A stretch of 6,090 nucleotides of DNA from assembly GCA_051306415.1 (NCBI GenBank), contig JBPPNE010000063.1, positions 1 through 6,090 of the forward strand. Direction: 5' to 3'. Origin of the DNA: CBDDRG01 sp051306415. Its GTDB lineage: Bacteria > Pseudomonadota > Gammaproteobacteria > Pseudomonadales > Porticoccaceae. Shown piece after piece: positions 5,378 through 6,090 of this stretch; position 1 is the stretch's first letter, and each line of letters begins with the position of its first letter. The position numbers and the translations under genes are program-made. The notes below the pieces were generated by a model. The model made no database searches, had not been told where the DNA came from, and was given only the letters and a program-made list of their open reading frames with translations.

Positions 5378-5683
5378 ATGCCGGGTTTCGGATTGTCAGA
5401 CCGGACCCTCGCCACCGTGCGCGGCATTCTGGCCGCTTACCCCGAGGTCGAAAAGGCCATCCTCTATGGCTCCCGAGCCATGGGTAACTATCGCAAAGGC
5501 TCTGACATTGACCTGACGCTGGTGGGCGCCGCGCTCAATGACCGCCTGTTGTCCAGCATCGCCGGCCGCCTGGAAGACTCCAGCATTCCCTATCAGGTGG
5601 ATTTGTCCCTGAAGGACCACATCGACAACCCGAATTTGCTGGAACATATCGAGCACGTGGGTGTGGCGTTTTATGAGCGCTGA
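5378..5683 (+). CDS. MNT-domain nucleotidyltransferase, HI0073-like (probable antitoxin)
   Basis: This is a minimal nucleotidyltransferase of the DNA polymerase beta fold, 101 residues long. The signature is complete: GSRAMGNYRKGSDIDL at 31-46, with Gly31-Ser32 and the metal-binding Asp43 and Asp45, and a third Asp at 75 in the strand QVDLSL. In studied MNT-HEPN pairs (for example MntA-HepT of Shewanella) the MNT enzyme uses ATP to add AMP to a tyrosine of the HEPN toxin and so silences it. The intact catalytic triad here supports an active enzyme, and Tyr103 of the preceding protein is the natural target. The genes are separated by two bases, with AAGG (5366-5369) inside the end of the HEPN gene as ribosome binding site. 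The function is inferred from family and pairing. Confidence 0.92.
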   Translation: MPGFGLSDRTLATVRGILAAYPEVEKAILYGSRAMGNYRKGSDIDLTLVGAALNDRLLSSIAGRLEDSSIPYQVDLSLKDHIDNPNLLEHIEHVGVAFYER

Positions 5684-5729
5684 GGTGCGGGCGAATATGG
5701 GGAGCCTGTTGTGAATCAACACACCGCCG

Positions 5730-5785
5730 TTCGCCCTGAGCCTTTCGACTGCGCTCAGGGGAGCCCTGTCGAAGGGCCAGGCTCC
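5730..5785. repeat. REP-like intergenic palindrome (TTCGACAGGCTCAG type)
   Basis: CCCTGAGC (5734-5741) is the exact inverse of GCTCAGGG (5753-5760). CCTTTCGAC (5741-5749) pairs with GTCGAAGG (5768-5775) except for one extra T. GGAGCCCTG (5760-5768) pairs with CAGGCTCC (5778-5785) around one bulged base. The stems overlap, so alternative hairpins compete. The half-sites resemble the dispersed intergenic sequence TTCGACAGGCTCAGGGCGAA that is frequent in many GC-rich proteobacteria. It lies between the MNT gene and the GIY-YIG gene and may end or stabilise the upstream transcript. Confidence 0.75.
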
Positions 5786-5833
5786 GACCATTCGGCAAGC
5801 TCGCAGCCCAACCCAGACGGCAGAGGCTAACTG

Positions 5834-6090
5834 ATGGCCTTCTGGGTCTACATCCTCCGTTGCGCAGATGGCAGTTATTACACCGGCCACGCCGACAACC
5901 TCGAAAAAAGGATCGGCGAACACTTGGCCGGCGCCATCCCCAGTTGTTACACCTTCAAGCGTCGCCCGCTGGAGTTGGTGTTTTCCCAGGACTTCACCAC
6001 GCGCGAGGAAGCCCTGGCCTCCGAACAGCAAATCAAAGGCTGGAGCCGCAAAAAGAAGGAAGCCATGATGCAAGGCGACTGGGCCGAAGT
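5834..6090 (+). CDS. GIY-YIG domain protein, small nuclease family (3' end beyond window)
   Basis: The visible 85 residues form nearly a whole single-domain GIY-YIG protein of the small UPF0213/YhbQ-like group; the usual length is about 90-110. The motif reads VYIL (5-8) and YTG (16-18), standing for GIY and YIG. Arg26 lies in the conserved helix, and Glu64 in ASEQQIKGWSRKKK is the expected metal ligand. The start ATG at 5834 has AGAGG (5822-5826) seven bases before it, and the domain begins at once. The family fold is a nuclease, but the cellular role of most small members is unsettled. Such genes are often found loose in accessory DNA. It lies 150 bp after the MNT gene behind a palindromic repeat, so it may be a separate unit from the hsdM operon. 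No stop codon is reached within the window. Confidence 0.88.
   Translation, partial: MAFWVYILRCADGSYYTGHADNLEKRIGEHLAGAIPSCYTFKRRPLELVFSQDFTTREEALASEQQIKGWSRKKKEAMMQGDWAE

Noticed and set aside
5396..6073. 225-codon minus-strand frame across the MNT and GIY-YIG genes
   Set aside because: It spans two well-supported genes and a palindromic repeat on the other strand and shows no domain of its own.
1..6090. CRISPR array, tRNA, rRNA or insertion sequence
   Set aside because: I saw no regularly spaced repeats, no tRNA-like cloverleaf, no rRNA sequence and no transposase coding sequence or paired terminal repeats.

Overview
The window comes from a GC-rich proteobacterial genome. The bacterial-type Rnf complex genes, strong Shine-Dalgarno sites, a consensus sigma-54 promoter and a dispersed intergenic palindrome of the TTCGACAGGCTCAG type together suggest a gamma- or betaproteobacterium. 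I cannot name the genus from sequence alone. Apart from the antisense shadows expected at high GC, all genes read on the + strand.

Left part (1-1087): the 3' end of an rnf operon. It holds the C-terminal part of RnfG, with its covalent-FMN motif, overlapped by a complete rnfE. The RnfE is odd. Both cysteines that normally hold the membrane-buried [2Fe-2S] cluster shared with RnfA are replaced, by Ser46 and Gly129. The usual downstream neighbours (nth or rnfH) are absent.

Middle (1088-2635): an intergenic stretch with an AT-rich block leads into a short MgtE-type magnesium transporter (CBS pair plus five membrane helices, no MgtE_N domain). Its 5' end appears broken by two single-base excesses in homopolymers (G4 at 1444-1447 and C9 at 1537-1545). 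Removing one base from each gives a continuous 354-residue reading frame from an ATG at 1376 that has its own ribosome binding site. Behind it lies a 193-bp gap with an exact -24/-12 (sigma-54) promoter match.

Right part (2636-6090): an orphan ParA/MinD-superfamily ATPase, about 100 bp downstream of the sigma-54-like promoter. A 167-bp spacer containing a two-stem inverted repeat follows. Then comes what looks like a defence operon: a type I methyltransferase subunit (hsdM, TTG start), a HEPN protein with the RX4HXY motif, its MNT nucleotidyltransferase partner, a REP-like palindrome, and a GIY-YIG domain protein running off the end. hsdS and hsdR are not in the window and would be expected downstream. 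The HEPN/MNT pair sitting directly behind hsdM suggests a toxin-antitoxin or guard module carried within the restriction-modification locus.

The best leads are the cysteine-less RnfE, the homopolymer-frameshifted mgtE, the consensus sigma-54 promoter in front of the ParA-like gene, and the hsdM-HEPN-MNT arrangement. I did not find a convincing wholly new system. The ParA-like gene has the least certain role.
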